Assembly (NCBI RefSeq): GCF_000737705.1
Contig: NZ_JPRH01000009.1
Coordinates: forward strand, 1 to 64,000
Length of the DNA stretch: 64,000 bases
Direction: 5' to 3'
Origin: Chryseobacterium soli
Lineage (GTDB): Bacteria; Bacteroidota; Bacteroidia; Flavobacteriales; Weeksellaceae
Of this stretch, positions 26,533 through 33,975 are shown piece after piece (the first letter of the stretch is position 1; each line of letters opens with the position of its first letter). The notes beneath the pieces are model-generated. The model was not told the origin of the DNA. It made no database searches and saw nothing but the letters and a program-made list of their open reading frames with translations. The position numbers and the translations under genes were made by a program.

Positions 26533-26566
26533 AAAAAACGCTGGATTATGTCCAGCGTTTTTTTTT
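26533..26566 (+). terminator. Terminator after rpsB
   Basis: A 13-bp stem AAAAAACGCTGGA/TCCAGCGTTTTTT with a 5-nt loop and a T run of nine, 24 nt after the rpsB stop. It ends the rplM-rpsI-rpsB transcript. Confidence 0.85.
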
Positions 26567-26609
26567 GAATAATTTTATAAACAGGACGATTATAGTTCCT
26601 GTTATGTTT

Positions 26610-27044
26610 CTATTGACTAAGTTTTATAGAATAGGAGCTGGTTATAAATTGGGTACTCTGATAAGAAGATCTGCACAGCATGGCAGACAGCTTGTAGTTT
26701 TGATTTTTAGGAACCATAGTATACCCTATTTTGCCGGCAGCGATGGGAATTTTTTTAAAGAAATTATTTCCGCTTACGGTAAGAACCATATTGCAGAATG
26801 ATTTATTCTCCACAGAGATAGACGTTCTTGGATTCCCCGGTGAATCGGAATTGAGAAGATCATTCAGTACTTCTGCAGTCTCTGGTTTGTAGGTCTTAAT
26901 AAGTTCATTGTATTCACCGTCTGTATTGTTGGCAGAGCTTCCTGAACGGGAAGGATAGGACGTTCTTATGGGATATGTACCGTAGTTTGCATTACAGCTT
27001 ATCAGGATGCACGATATGCCGGAGAAAATAAACAGCTTTTTCAT
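26610..27044 (-). CDS. Small lipoprotein of the paralogous envelope family (DUF6759-like)
   Basis: 144 aa. A lipobox (ILISC, Cys17) marks a lipoprotein. The C-terminal part (about 70-140) resembles the genes at 27049, 28542 and 44366: a leucine-rich helix (VLNDLLNSD), then ENKSFCNMVLTVSG, a VPKNQNYKLSAMLC segment and a final beta strand after Tyr. I recall this family as DUF6759, with moderate certainty; no function is known. It is the shortest of the four and lacks the N-terminal HPxDP motif. It follows the 27049 gene by 4 nt, so they are probably one transcript. Confidence 0.65.
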   Translation of the reverse strand: MKKLFIFSGISCILISCNANYGTYPIRTSYPSRSGSSANNTDGEYNELIKTYKPETAEVLNDLLNSDSPGNPRTSISVENKSFCNMVLTVSGNNFFKKIPIAAGKIGYTMVPKNQNYKLSAMLCRSSYQSTQFITSSYSIKLSQ

Positions 27045-27048
27045 ACAG

Positions 27049-27750
27049 TTATTTTGATCTTTTCTTTTTTACAGGTTTTTCCTTTGCCGGTTCTCTTTGA
27101 TCTTGTACCGGATCTTTCTTTTCCTCAGACTTAGAAGTGCCAGGATTATCAATCACTACAAATATACTTTTTTTTATGTCTTTATTGGAGGTGTATTTTA
27201 CATCACAGACATTGCTATTCAGGCTATAGGAACCTTTATTGAGAACGATAAAGTTCTCACCATGAGCAGGGACGGCAAGGTTGTAGAAGTCTTTTCCTTC
27301 AATTCTTAAGATAATATTGCAGTCGGAATTATTCCTGAACAGGAGTATGGCTTCTTTCCGGGTAATATCTTCATCAAACATAGCGTTCAGAAGTTTAACC
27401 GTTTTATCCTTATGCTGGTCTGAATTTTCTGCAATCAGTTTTTTGAATTCTTCCGCATCATCAGAATTAGAATTCCTCATAAATCTGTTGGGAATATCAG
27501 TGATAACAGGCCTGGCTTCCATGGGTTTGGCGGTCTTTGCACCTTTTGTCCATTCAGCATTCTTTAAAGCAATAAGCTTAGGTTTCAGCACACTCCTTTT
27601 GGGATCTTCGGGATGTGCATTCTTGAGGTACTCTTCAATTTCCTTAGTATTTGTGCTTTTCAGGATGTCTTTGTTTTTTTTCTGTGCGGGAGCCAAAACG
27701 GGGACAAGGAAAATAAAGAGGAGGGTCGTTAAAAATTTTTTTTTCATCAA
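27049..27750 (-). CDS. Exported protein of the paralogous envelope family (DUF6759-like)
   Basis: 233 aa. The signal peptide ends VPVLAPAQ (about residue 22). An N-terminal motif (DILKSTNTKEIEEYLKNAHP, then EDPKRSVLKPKL) recurs in the 28542 protein. The C-terminal domain (about 120-205) has LLNAMFDED, NNSDCNIILRIEG, LAVPAHGENFIVLNKGSYSL and a second conserved Cys (NVCDVKY). The end is a Lys/Glu/Pro-rich tail. It is located between trmB and the lipoprotein gene at 26610, all on the minus strand. Confidence 0.7.
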   Translation of the reverse strand: MMKKKFLTTLLFIFLVPVLAPAQKKNKDILKSTNTKEIEEYLKNAHPEDPKRSVLKPKLIALKNAEWTKGAKTAKPMEARPVITDIPNRFMRNSNSDDAEEFKKLIAENSDQHKDKTVKLLNAMFDEDITRKEAILLFRNNSDCNIILRIEGKDFYNLAVPAHGENFIVLNKGSYSLNSNVCDVKYTSNKDIKKSIFVVIDNPGTSKSEEKKDPVQDQREPAKEKPVKKKRSK

Positions 27751-27764
27751 TTTGTTTTATTTCA

Positions 27765-28442
27765 TCAGCTTATCCGGAATTTTATATACGTTATTGTTTT
27801 TCCTTTGGCCGAGAACAGCTCTTCGTAATATGTCTTTATATCTCTTAAGTGTTCTGTATTGGGATCATATTCAGGGGCACCATAAATATCATGATGTGCT
27901 GAGATGATTTCATAGCCAGCACCTTGTAAATATCCAAGGGTGTAGCCATGCAAGAATTCTGAATCCGTTTTTAAGTGGATAATTCCACCCAGTTTCAGGA
28001 ATTTTTTGTAGCGTTCTAAAAAGTCAGGATGCGTTAATCTGTGTTTTGTACGTCTGTATTTGATTTGTGGATCTGGAAAGGTAATCCAGATTTCATCTAC
28101 TTCACTTTCGGCAAAAAAATGATCTACAAGCTCAATCTGGCTTCTCAGAAAGGCAACATTAGTCATGTTGTTTTCTACAGCTTCTTTGGCTCCAAACCAG
28201 AATCTTGCTCCTTTAATATCGATGCCGATAAAGTTTTTTTCCGGGAATGTTTTTGCAAGTCCTACTGAATATTCTCCTTTTCCGCATCCCAGTTCAAGAA
28301 CAATGGGATTATCATTTTTAAAGAAATTTGTTCTCCATTTTCCTTTAAGTTCAAAACCTTGTAAAGCTTCCTCTCTTGTAGGTTGGATTACGTTCGGTAA
28401 TATTTTGTTTTCTGTGAATCTTGCTAATTTATTTTTACCCAT
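27765..28442 (-). CDS. trmB: tRNA (guanine-N7)-methyltransferase TrmB
   Basis: 225 aa from the ATG at 28442 (MGKNKLARF); a longer frame from 28487 crosses the promoter box. TrmB makes m7G46 in tRNA using SAM. The SAM site is LELGCGKGEYSVGLA, followed by FIGIDIKG (ribose-binding Asp). WITFPDPQIKYRRTKHRL carries the substrate motif, and LKTDSEFL lies further on. Length is normal. It sits among envelope-family genes that are unrelated to it, 14 nt upstream of the 27049 gene. Confidence 0.95.
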   Translation of the reverse strand: MGKNKLARFTENKILPNVIQPTREEALQGFELKGKWRTNFFKNDNPIVLELGCGKGEYSVGLAKTFPEKNFIGIDIKGARFWFGAKEAVENNMTNVAFLRSQIELVDHFFAESEVDEIWITFPDPQIKYRRTKHRLTHPDFLERYKKFLKLGGIIHLKTDSEFLHGYTLGYLQGAGYEIISAHHDIYGAPEYDPNTEHLRDIKTYYEELFSAKGKTITYIKFRIS

Positions 28443-28462
28443 GAGTTTATATGAAAATCCCG

Positions 28463-28470
28463 CAAAAATA
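28463..28470 (-). promoter_or_regulatory. trmB -7 box, TATTTTTG
   Basis: A minus-strand match to TAnnTTTG, 20 nt before the ATG at 28442. It lies inside the longer reading frame and so decides the start. Confidence 0.45.
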
Positions 28471-28541
28471 GTGAAATTTACATACAATACCTTGCCTTTT
28501 TCAGATAAAAAAGGCGGGAATGATTATATTCATTTTATAGA

Positions 28542-29315
28542 TTACTTTGCTGGAGAGCTCCCTAAAGAAACCATGATGGGTCTTTCAATTGTTTTCTGGG
28601 AAGCGTATTGAGCACCGCACACAAGACTGGTAAAGAGGTAACTTCCTTTTTCTATTACGATTGAGCTTTCATTATGAGCCGGAACGGCAAGTCGGTATTT
28701 GATGGTGCCGACACTTTCCATTCTTACGATAATATTACAGTCTGATTTATTTTCAATAAGGACGATGCATTCTTTGCTCATAGGATCATTATCAAACAGG
28801 GAATTCAATATTTTCACTGTTTTGTTTTTATGCTCAACGGGAGAGACAGCCATCAGCATATTAAACTCCTCTGCTTCTGCATCCGGTACTGCCGAATTGG
28901 CTGTAGGATTTACTACAAATGTATTTTGAGAGTTGCTTGGTGTATAGACTACGGTGGATTGCTTTGCCGCGAGTTCAGCTTTGTATTTGGCGATTTGTTT
29001 TTGCTTGATAATCGCATTCATTTCATCAAAACTGATTTTGGTAGAAGGTCTTCTTCTGAGCAACGCGAGCATTTCCTGCATATCCTTTACTTTTTGATCG
29101 GCAGGATGAGCATTCTTGATATATTCCTTCATCATTTCCATGACTCTGGGTTTTAAAACGGATCGTCGGGGATCATCCGGGTGAGCATCCCTTAAAAAGG
29201 CATTGATTTCGTAAATACTCTTACTTTTCAATATATTGCTGTAGTCTTTCCCTTTTTTCTGGGCAGACATAGTGAAGGAGAGAATCAAACTAAGGAATAA
29301 AATTAATTTTTTCAT
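28542..29315 (-). CDS. Exported protein of the paralogous envelope family (DUF6759-like), two HPxD motifs
   Basis: 257 aa. Signal peptide about 1-18 (ending FTMSAQ). Two successive helical motifs each carry a His-Pro pair: INAFLRDAHPDDPRRSVLKP and then KEYIKNAHPADQKVKDM, so the N-terminal motif seen once in the 27049 protein is duplicated here. The C-terminal domain (about 160-250) has ILNSLFDND, ENKSDCNIIVRMES, LAVPAHNESSIVIEKGSYLF and SLVCGAQYASQ. Family function is unknown. It is transcribed towards trmB with a gap of 99 nt. Confidence 0.7.
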   Translation of the reverse strand: MKKLILFLSLILSFTMSAQKKGKDYSNILKSKSIYEINAFLRDAHPDDPRRSVLKPRVMEMMKEYIKNAHPADQKVKDMQEMLALLRRRPSTKISFDEMNAIIKQKQIAKYKAELAAKQSTVVYTPSNSQNTFVVNPTANSAVPDAEAEEFNMLMAVSPVEHKNKTVKILNSLFDNDPMSKECIVLIENKSDCNIIVRMESVGTIKYRLAVPAHNESSIVIEKGSYLFTSLVCGAQYASQKTIERPIMVSLGSSPAK

Positions 29316-29452
29316 TAATACATATTAAATTGAAAATTGGAGTTTTCTTAATTTGTGTTCTATGCAATTAGTCTTTAAAAAGGATAACGGAATAATATTA
29401 TTTTTATTTTAAACACGTGATTGTGACATAAATTTAGGCATATTTATGAACA

Positions 29453-29497
29453 AAAAAAAATGTATACTATAAAATTATTATACGATACATTTTTTTT
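29453..29497 (-). terminator. AT-rich terminator-like hairpin after the 29516 gene
   Basis: Arms AAAAAAAATGTAT (29453-29465) and ATACATTTTTTTT (29485-29497) pair perfectly around a loop that can itself fold (TATAA...TTATA). On the minus strand the stem ends in T8, consistent with a terminator 19 nt after the stop at 29516. Confidence 0.6.
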
Positions 29498-29515
29498 AAT
29501 ATCCTGCTGATGATC

Positions 29516-30304
29516 TTAATTTATAACTTCCTGAAGGTGAGAGTTCTTAAGCCTTTTCTGGTAGATAGGCATATATTTTTCAATCGGAATTTTTATAGCT
29601 TCATAGTTACCGGCCAATATGTAAGGCTGAATATTCTCTGAAGTATACACAAACTGAAGGAAATTATCAATCAGGTTTTCAGGGATTTTAAGTCTCAGGA
29701 AATAATCTTTTCCAAGGTAATTTTTAATATCGGTTACAGAGCTGCTCATTCTTTCATAGGCAACATACCGTTGTTTTTTCTTTCTTTCTCCCGAAAGCAT
29801 ATCATAAATGCTTTCCAGGCTGAAGGTAAGACCTCCGTCTCTTAACCCAGCAATCGGAAGTTCCGGAGGTAATCCGTTTCCTTTAGGTTCCGGCAATCCA
29901 ATCACCTTTTTTAATGCAAGTGCTTTATCTTCTTTTCTTAAGGAGTTTACATCATACCGTAGGTTTCCGGTAGGTTTAAACCGGTTGATGACAATTTCCT
30001 GAATTTCATAATAAGCTACTTTTAGTTCAGTTAGATTTTTCTGTCCAAACATTTGAGGGGTAAGCTTCACATCCTTTCTTTCGGTAACGATAGAGGTAAA
30101 CCGGATCACATCTCCTGGATTGGCCGGGATATTAAAATCGCCGTTATAATCGGTAAGAACGGTTTTCTGGGTATTTAGATTCGTGACATATACCTGATTG
30201 AGATATAAAACAGAATTGTCCCTTAGAAATACTTCTCCGGAGTATGTTTGGGCGCTGATTTTCACCAAAAAAACCAACAGCACTAGAGTAATTAGCTTCT
30301 TCAT
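29516..30304 (-). CDS. Exported CarboxypepD_reg-like protein
   Basis: 262 aa from the ATG at 30304 (MKKLITLVLLVFLVKISAQ is the signal peptide); an upstream ATG at 30337 adds 11 residues. Residues about 20-95 form a carboxypeptidase-regulatory-like beta-sandwich (YSGEVFLRDNSVLYLNQVYV, TDYNGDFNIPANPGDVIRF), a fold common as N-terminal extension of TonB-dependent receptors. Here it stands without a receptor: residues about 100-262 are helical and charged (MLSGERKKKQRYVAYERMSS). Same general layout as many small periplasmic proteins of this group; function unknown. It follows the 30464 gene by 159 nt on the same strand. Confidence 0.75.
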   Translation of the reverse strand: MKKLITLVLLVFLVKISAQTYSGEVFLRDNSVLYLNQVYVTNLNTQKTVLTDYNGDFNIPANPGDVIRFTSIVTERKDVKLTPQMFGQKNLTELKVAYYEIQEIVINRFKPTGNLRYDVNSLRKEDKALALKKVIGLPEPKGNGLPPELPIAGLRDGGLTFSLESIYDMLSGERKKKQRYVAYERMSSSVTDIKNYLGKDYFLRLKIPENLIDNFLQFVYTSENIQPYILAGNYEAIKIPIEKYMPIYQKRLKNSHLQEVIN

Positions 30305-30463
30305 ATAATGGGGCAAAATTACGTAGAAATACAGCAATTTATACCGGGTAAAGTTGAGAAAACTGGTTAAAATTATATTAAACTTTACGGTAAAACTGTT
30401 AATGAATGTTATAAATTTCTTTTTAATACAAAAGAAGCAAATATCATTCCTTTAGACAGGGGT

Positions 30464-33400
30464 TTATCTGTGTTTTACCAGAAGCCAGCTGGTGTACTTC
30501 ACAGAGGTCGTAGAGCCATACTCTGTCCAGCTGATAAAATACCAGTAGGTAGCGGTGGATACAGGTCTTCCACCCATAGTTCCGTTCCAGATATACCGGT
30601 TCGTAGGACTGCCTCTGAAAACTTCTGCACCATAACGGTCGAAGATTCTGAACTCCAGGTTATTATTGGTCATCAGAGCGGAATAGTCGATATCATCATT
30701 GTACCCGTCTCCATTTGGAGTAATGGTATTGATAAGATTAATAATAACAAAAGGTCTTGTGGTTTCATCACATCTTTTAGCATCTCTTACATGGATGATG
30801 TGGCTTCCTGTTGCTACATTGGTGAAAATATTGGAATTCTGCCACGTGATTCCGTCTAAAGAATATTCATAAGGCGGTGTGCCTCCGTTGACACCAATCG
30901 TTACGGTAGAACCATTAATTTCTATAGAGGTGATTAAAGGTACCGGAGATTCTATAACGTTAACATACTGTCTGTACACACAACCATTGAATGTAAGGTC
31001 TACCCAATAATTTCCAACGCCAATATTAGAGATAGAGGAAGAAGTAGCTCCGGTACTCCAGAGATAACTTTCGAATCCGGGTCCTGCATCCAGGGTAGTT
31101 TTGGTCTTGGCACAAATGATCTGATCTACGAGAATATCAGATTTCTTAGGTGCTTTAATAATAATAGTAATTGAACCTACTTCGGGACAGACTCCGGCTT
31201 TTTCAAATCTGATATAAAAAGTTTGAGTTCCGGTAACACTCACTGTACCGGTGATGGGGCTTACGTTATTCTGAGCATCTGCCTGGGTTGCATAGAAGGT
31301 GTAGAGAACATTCGGGTCTGTTGTAAACTGAGGGATGTATGCTCCCAGGTTGATCAGTTTTGTTCCATCCAGATCTTCGTCACATAAGCTTATTGTGGCC
31401 AATTTTTTTATCAACGGTATTTTTGCTCCGATGGTAAATTGTAAAGGCTTGACAACGGTTGCGCAGCCATCAGGAGAATCTACTCTTATATAAATTGTGG
31501 TTGCTGCAGTATAGCTCCAACTATTGGGAAGAGTATTGGCATTTCCTGCATTGGCATCTGCCAAACTTGCATAGTATCTTACATTGGTAAAATAACCGGG
31601 ATTATTAAGAACAAAAGGAGTAATGTTGGATAATAACACGGTAACAGTTCCATCAAAATTATCATCGCAGAAAACACCGGTATAGTTGTCGAGAACAATA
31701 GCAAGATTATAGAGACTGAGGGTAATCTGGACAATGCTTTTACAGCCGATATTATTTTTTACCACAGCATACACAATCGTTCCATTGGGAGCAGTATATG
31801 CATTGGCGGAAGTAATAAGAGCAGCGGGATTTTCTGTCTGCGCATCGGTAAGAGTAGGATAGTACGTTATGGTGACCGGTGAATTATTCGTAAGATTGGC
31901 TGTAGTGAGGTTAAATGTTCCCTGCCCATTGATGTTACAGGCATGTAATGTAGCATTGTTGACTATCAAAGCCTGAATATTGATGGTTACGGTCACCGTT
32001 TCGCAATCGGTGAAAATAGGATCGTTTCCGCAGAATGTATACGTAAAAGTATCTGTTCCTGTTGTTCCGGGAGTATTGACTGTATATGTGATAATTCCTG
32101 TTACAGGATTTATCGTTGCCGTTCCTAAAGTGGGAGCTGTAACAATAGCAACCGTAGCAGGAACAGGAGTTTGCGCAGAGCTGCTGAATGTAGGGGTTAT
32201 GGTTTGTGAAGTACAGAGGCTGTAAACTGCAGCCGTTTGTTTCATACAGTTCAGTACTTTAAATTGTTCGGTCACCAATGGTGCACAACTTCCCATAGTT
32301 ACAGAGCAGGTATAAAACCCTGAGTCTACAGGAGTATAAGATGGATTGGTTGCTCCGACAATCAGGTTTCCGTTTCTATACCACTGATAGCTGTCATAAA
32401 TGATAGGATCTACCGTCAGTACAATTCCGGGAACACAATCTCCTCCTGATTTTAAAATAACCGGCTGTGTTGGAAACCCTGCAAAAAATCCGCCATACCC
32501 TACAGCATCACTTCCTGCATTGATGCCTGCAGTAATAGCCTTATCTGAAACTACAGTAATTGTTCCGGTTACATTGGGAATTCCATAGGTCACCCAATTT
32601 GTAGTTCCGGTCATACTGTAAGGACCTGTTATTGCGGGAGGGGTAGCTCCGTTGACGGTAACCACAGCACCTCTTTGGGTAATAAGATTAAGTTTGGTAG
32701 GAATATTAAGAATTCCCGAAGGGTTATTATTGGAATGAACAAAATTTTCATCAATGAAACCCAGTTCGTTGATCTGTTTGGGAAGATAGCAGTTGAGTGC
32801 AGGGATAAAATTAAACCCTCCGGTGGCTACTTCATTACCCGTCGCTGAGTCTCCGGCGAGGACCTGATAGACATAGGCGTTTTTTGTAGTTCTGATATAT
32901 AAATTATAATGTCCTCCTCCCTGAAGCTGATATTTTGTATCCGGAACCACGTAATACTGCCCTGTATTAAGGGTGGCAATAGGCGGAATTTCATTATTTA
33001 AAAAAATCTGGGTATTATCTTCTGTTGCGATGATAAGAGCTCCTTCCATATTGGCTCCGATGCTTCCATTTCCTTTTACCAGGGCAAACTCACTTCCCAG
33101 TCTTTCTACGGGAACTGCCTGATCCATTAAAATATCTGAGCTTGAAGCATAATTTCCGGCATACTGTCCGTTAAAGTTTCCATTGGTAATGTTGACGGCT
33201 TTATTGGAGGTAATTTTTGCCCCGATAAATCCGTCAGAATTTCCGGCAATGGTTCCGCTGCCGTCGATGATATAGGATTGACCTTTATTTAAACTGAAAG
33301 TCATGGTGGGATTGGTTGCTCCAGTGGTCCCGTTAGAAAACTGAACTGTAGGCTTATATCCTGATACGGTAACTGTTGTATTGTCTTCAGTGGCCAGTAC

Positions 33401-33862
33401 ACTCGTCATGAAATTGAGAATCAGATTACTGACGGTTATAGGGGCATTGGCTGCATAAAAGTTTTTTCCGGTAGAAGGTATCCCTTTAGAAGTAATAATT
33501 TCAGCATGATTAAACACTGAAAATCTTAAGTTGGCATAAAAGGGAAATTCTGCTTTCAGATACAATCCTTTTGTGGTAGGTGTAAATAAATCTGTCTGAA
33601 GAGTCGTAATAATATATTCCCGGAGAACATCAAATTTTTGAGGATTATTCTTACTGATGGTGACAGTTCCGATCAATACATTATTATTGTAAATGCTTAC
33701 CGGGAAAGGAGTGGTTCTATTGGTGGATAGGTATAATTTCTGATAAGGATTTGGATTGCCCGTCCGGTCTACCATAGGAGCAAACCAATGTTCCCTGTCT
33801 AATTGTGCAAAGGCAGAGGTGAAAATATAAAATATAAGTAAAAAAGATAGAATTTTCTTCAT
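30464..33862 (-). CDS. Giant T9SS type B adhesin-like protein (long form, copy 1)
   Basis: 1132 aa. Signal peptide about 1-19 (TSAFAQ). Order: IgGFc-binding-like N-terminal half (about 20-480; [50 protein letters not shown]); Ig-like domain (about 485-545, SYQWYRNGNLI); a cadherin-like repeat (about 545-625, FTYTFCGNDPIFTDCE); about 270 residues of extra Cys-containing repeats (DDNFDGTVTVLL); AGPGFESYLWSTGATSSSI (about 930); a SprB-like repeat (GGTPPYEYSLDGITW); and the type B sorting domain (ITPNGDGYNDDIDY ... YTSWLLVKHR). It should be exported by T9SS and attached to the surface. Last transcribed copy of a four-gene array; 159 nt precede the 29516 gene with no hairpin. Confidence 0.85.
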   Translation of the reverse strand: MKKILSFLLIFYIFTSAFAQLDREHWFAPMVDRTGNPNPYQKLYLSTNRTTPFPVSIYNNNVLIGTVTISKNNPQKFDVLREYIITTLQTDLFTPTTKGLYLKAEFPFYANLRFSVFNHAEIITSKGIPSTGKNFYAANAPITVSNLILNFMTSVLATEDNTTVTVSGYKPTVQFSNGTTGATNPTMTFSLNKGQSYIIDGSGTIAGNSDGFIGAKITSNKAVNITNGNFNGQYAGNYASSSDILMDQAVPVERLGSEFALVKGNGSIGANMEGALIIATEDNTQIFLNNEIPPIATLNTGQYYVVPDTKYQLQGGGHYNLYIRTTKNAYVYQVLAGDSATGNEVATGGFNFIPALNCYLPKQINELGFIDENFVHSNNNPSGILNIPTKLNLITQRGAVVTVNGATPPAITGPYSMTGTTNWVTYGIPNVTGTITVVSDKAITAGINAGSDAVGYGGFFAGFPTQPVILKSGGDCVPGIVLTVDPIIYDSYQWYRNGNLIVGATNPSYTPVDSGFYTCSVTMGSCAPLVTEQFKVLNCMKQTAAVYSLCTSQTITPTFSSSAQTPVPATVAIVTAPTLGTATINPVTGIITYTVNTPGTTGTDTFTYTFCGNDPIFTDCETVTVTINIQALIVNNATLHACNINGQGTFNLTTANLTNNSPVTITYYPTLTDAQTENPAALITSANAYTAPNGTIVYAVVKNNIGCKSIVQITLSLYNLAIVLDNYTGVFCDDNFDGTVTVLLSNITPFVLNNPGYFTNVRYYASLADANAGNANTLPNSWSYTAATTIYIRVDSPDGCATVVKPLQFTIGAKIPLIKKLATISLCDEDLDGTKLINLGAYIPQFTTDPNVLYTFYATQADAQNNVSPITGTVSVTGTQTFYIRFEKAGVCPEVGSITIIIKAPKKSDILVDQIICAKTKTTLDAGPGFESYLWSTGATSSSISNIGVGNYWVDLTFNGCVYRQYVNVIESPVPLITSIEINGSTVTIGVNGGTPPYEYSLDGITWQNSNIFTNVATGSHIIHVRDAKRCDETTRPFVIINLINTITPNGDGYNDDIDYSALMTNNNLEFRIFDRYGAEVFRGSPTNRYIWNGTMGGRPVSTATYWYFISWTEYGSTTSVKYTSWLLVKHR

Positions 33863-33923
33863 TCAGTACTGGTATTTGTCACAAATTTAATAATAAAATG
33901 TATTAATTAGTTGAAAAAGTAAT

Positions 33924-33951
33924 AAAAAAGCCACGATTTTAAAATCGTGGC
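33924..33951 (-). terminator. Terminator after T9SS type B copy 2 (duplicated terminator a)
   Basis: The perfect palindrome GCCACGATTTTAAAATCGTGGC (33930-33951 is 22 nt; arms of 11 nt meet without a loop) followed by T6 on the minus strand. An identical palindrome with the same T run ends copy 3 at 36908-36929. Confidence 0.85.
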
Positions 33952-33975
33952 GTAAAGAAGTTTATTTTGAATAAA

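Noticed and set aside
29453..29497. Perfect inverted repeat as the end of a mobile element.
   Set aside because: No transposase or second copy is seen; it fits a terminator with an A/T run on the gene side.
30314..30321. TAATTTTG box before the 29516 gene as a near-leaderless promoter.
   Set aside because: It matches the -7 pattern but has no -33 element at the right spacing and such boxes are frequent in AT-rich gaps; support is too weak.
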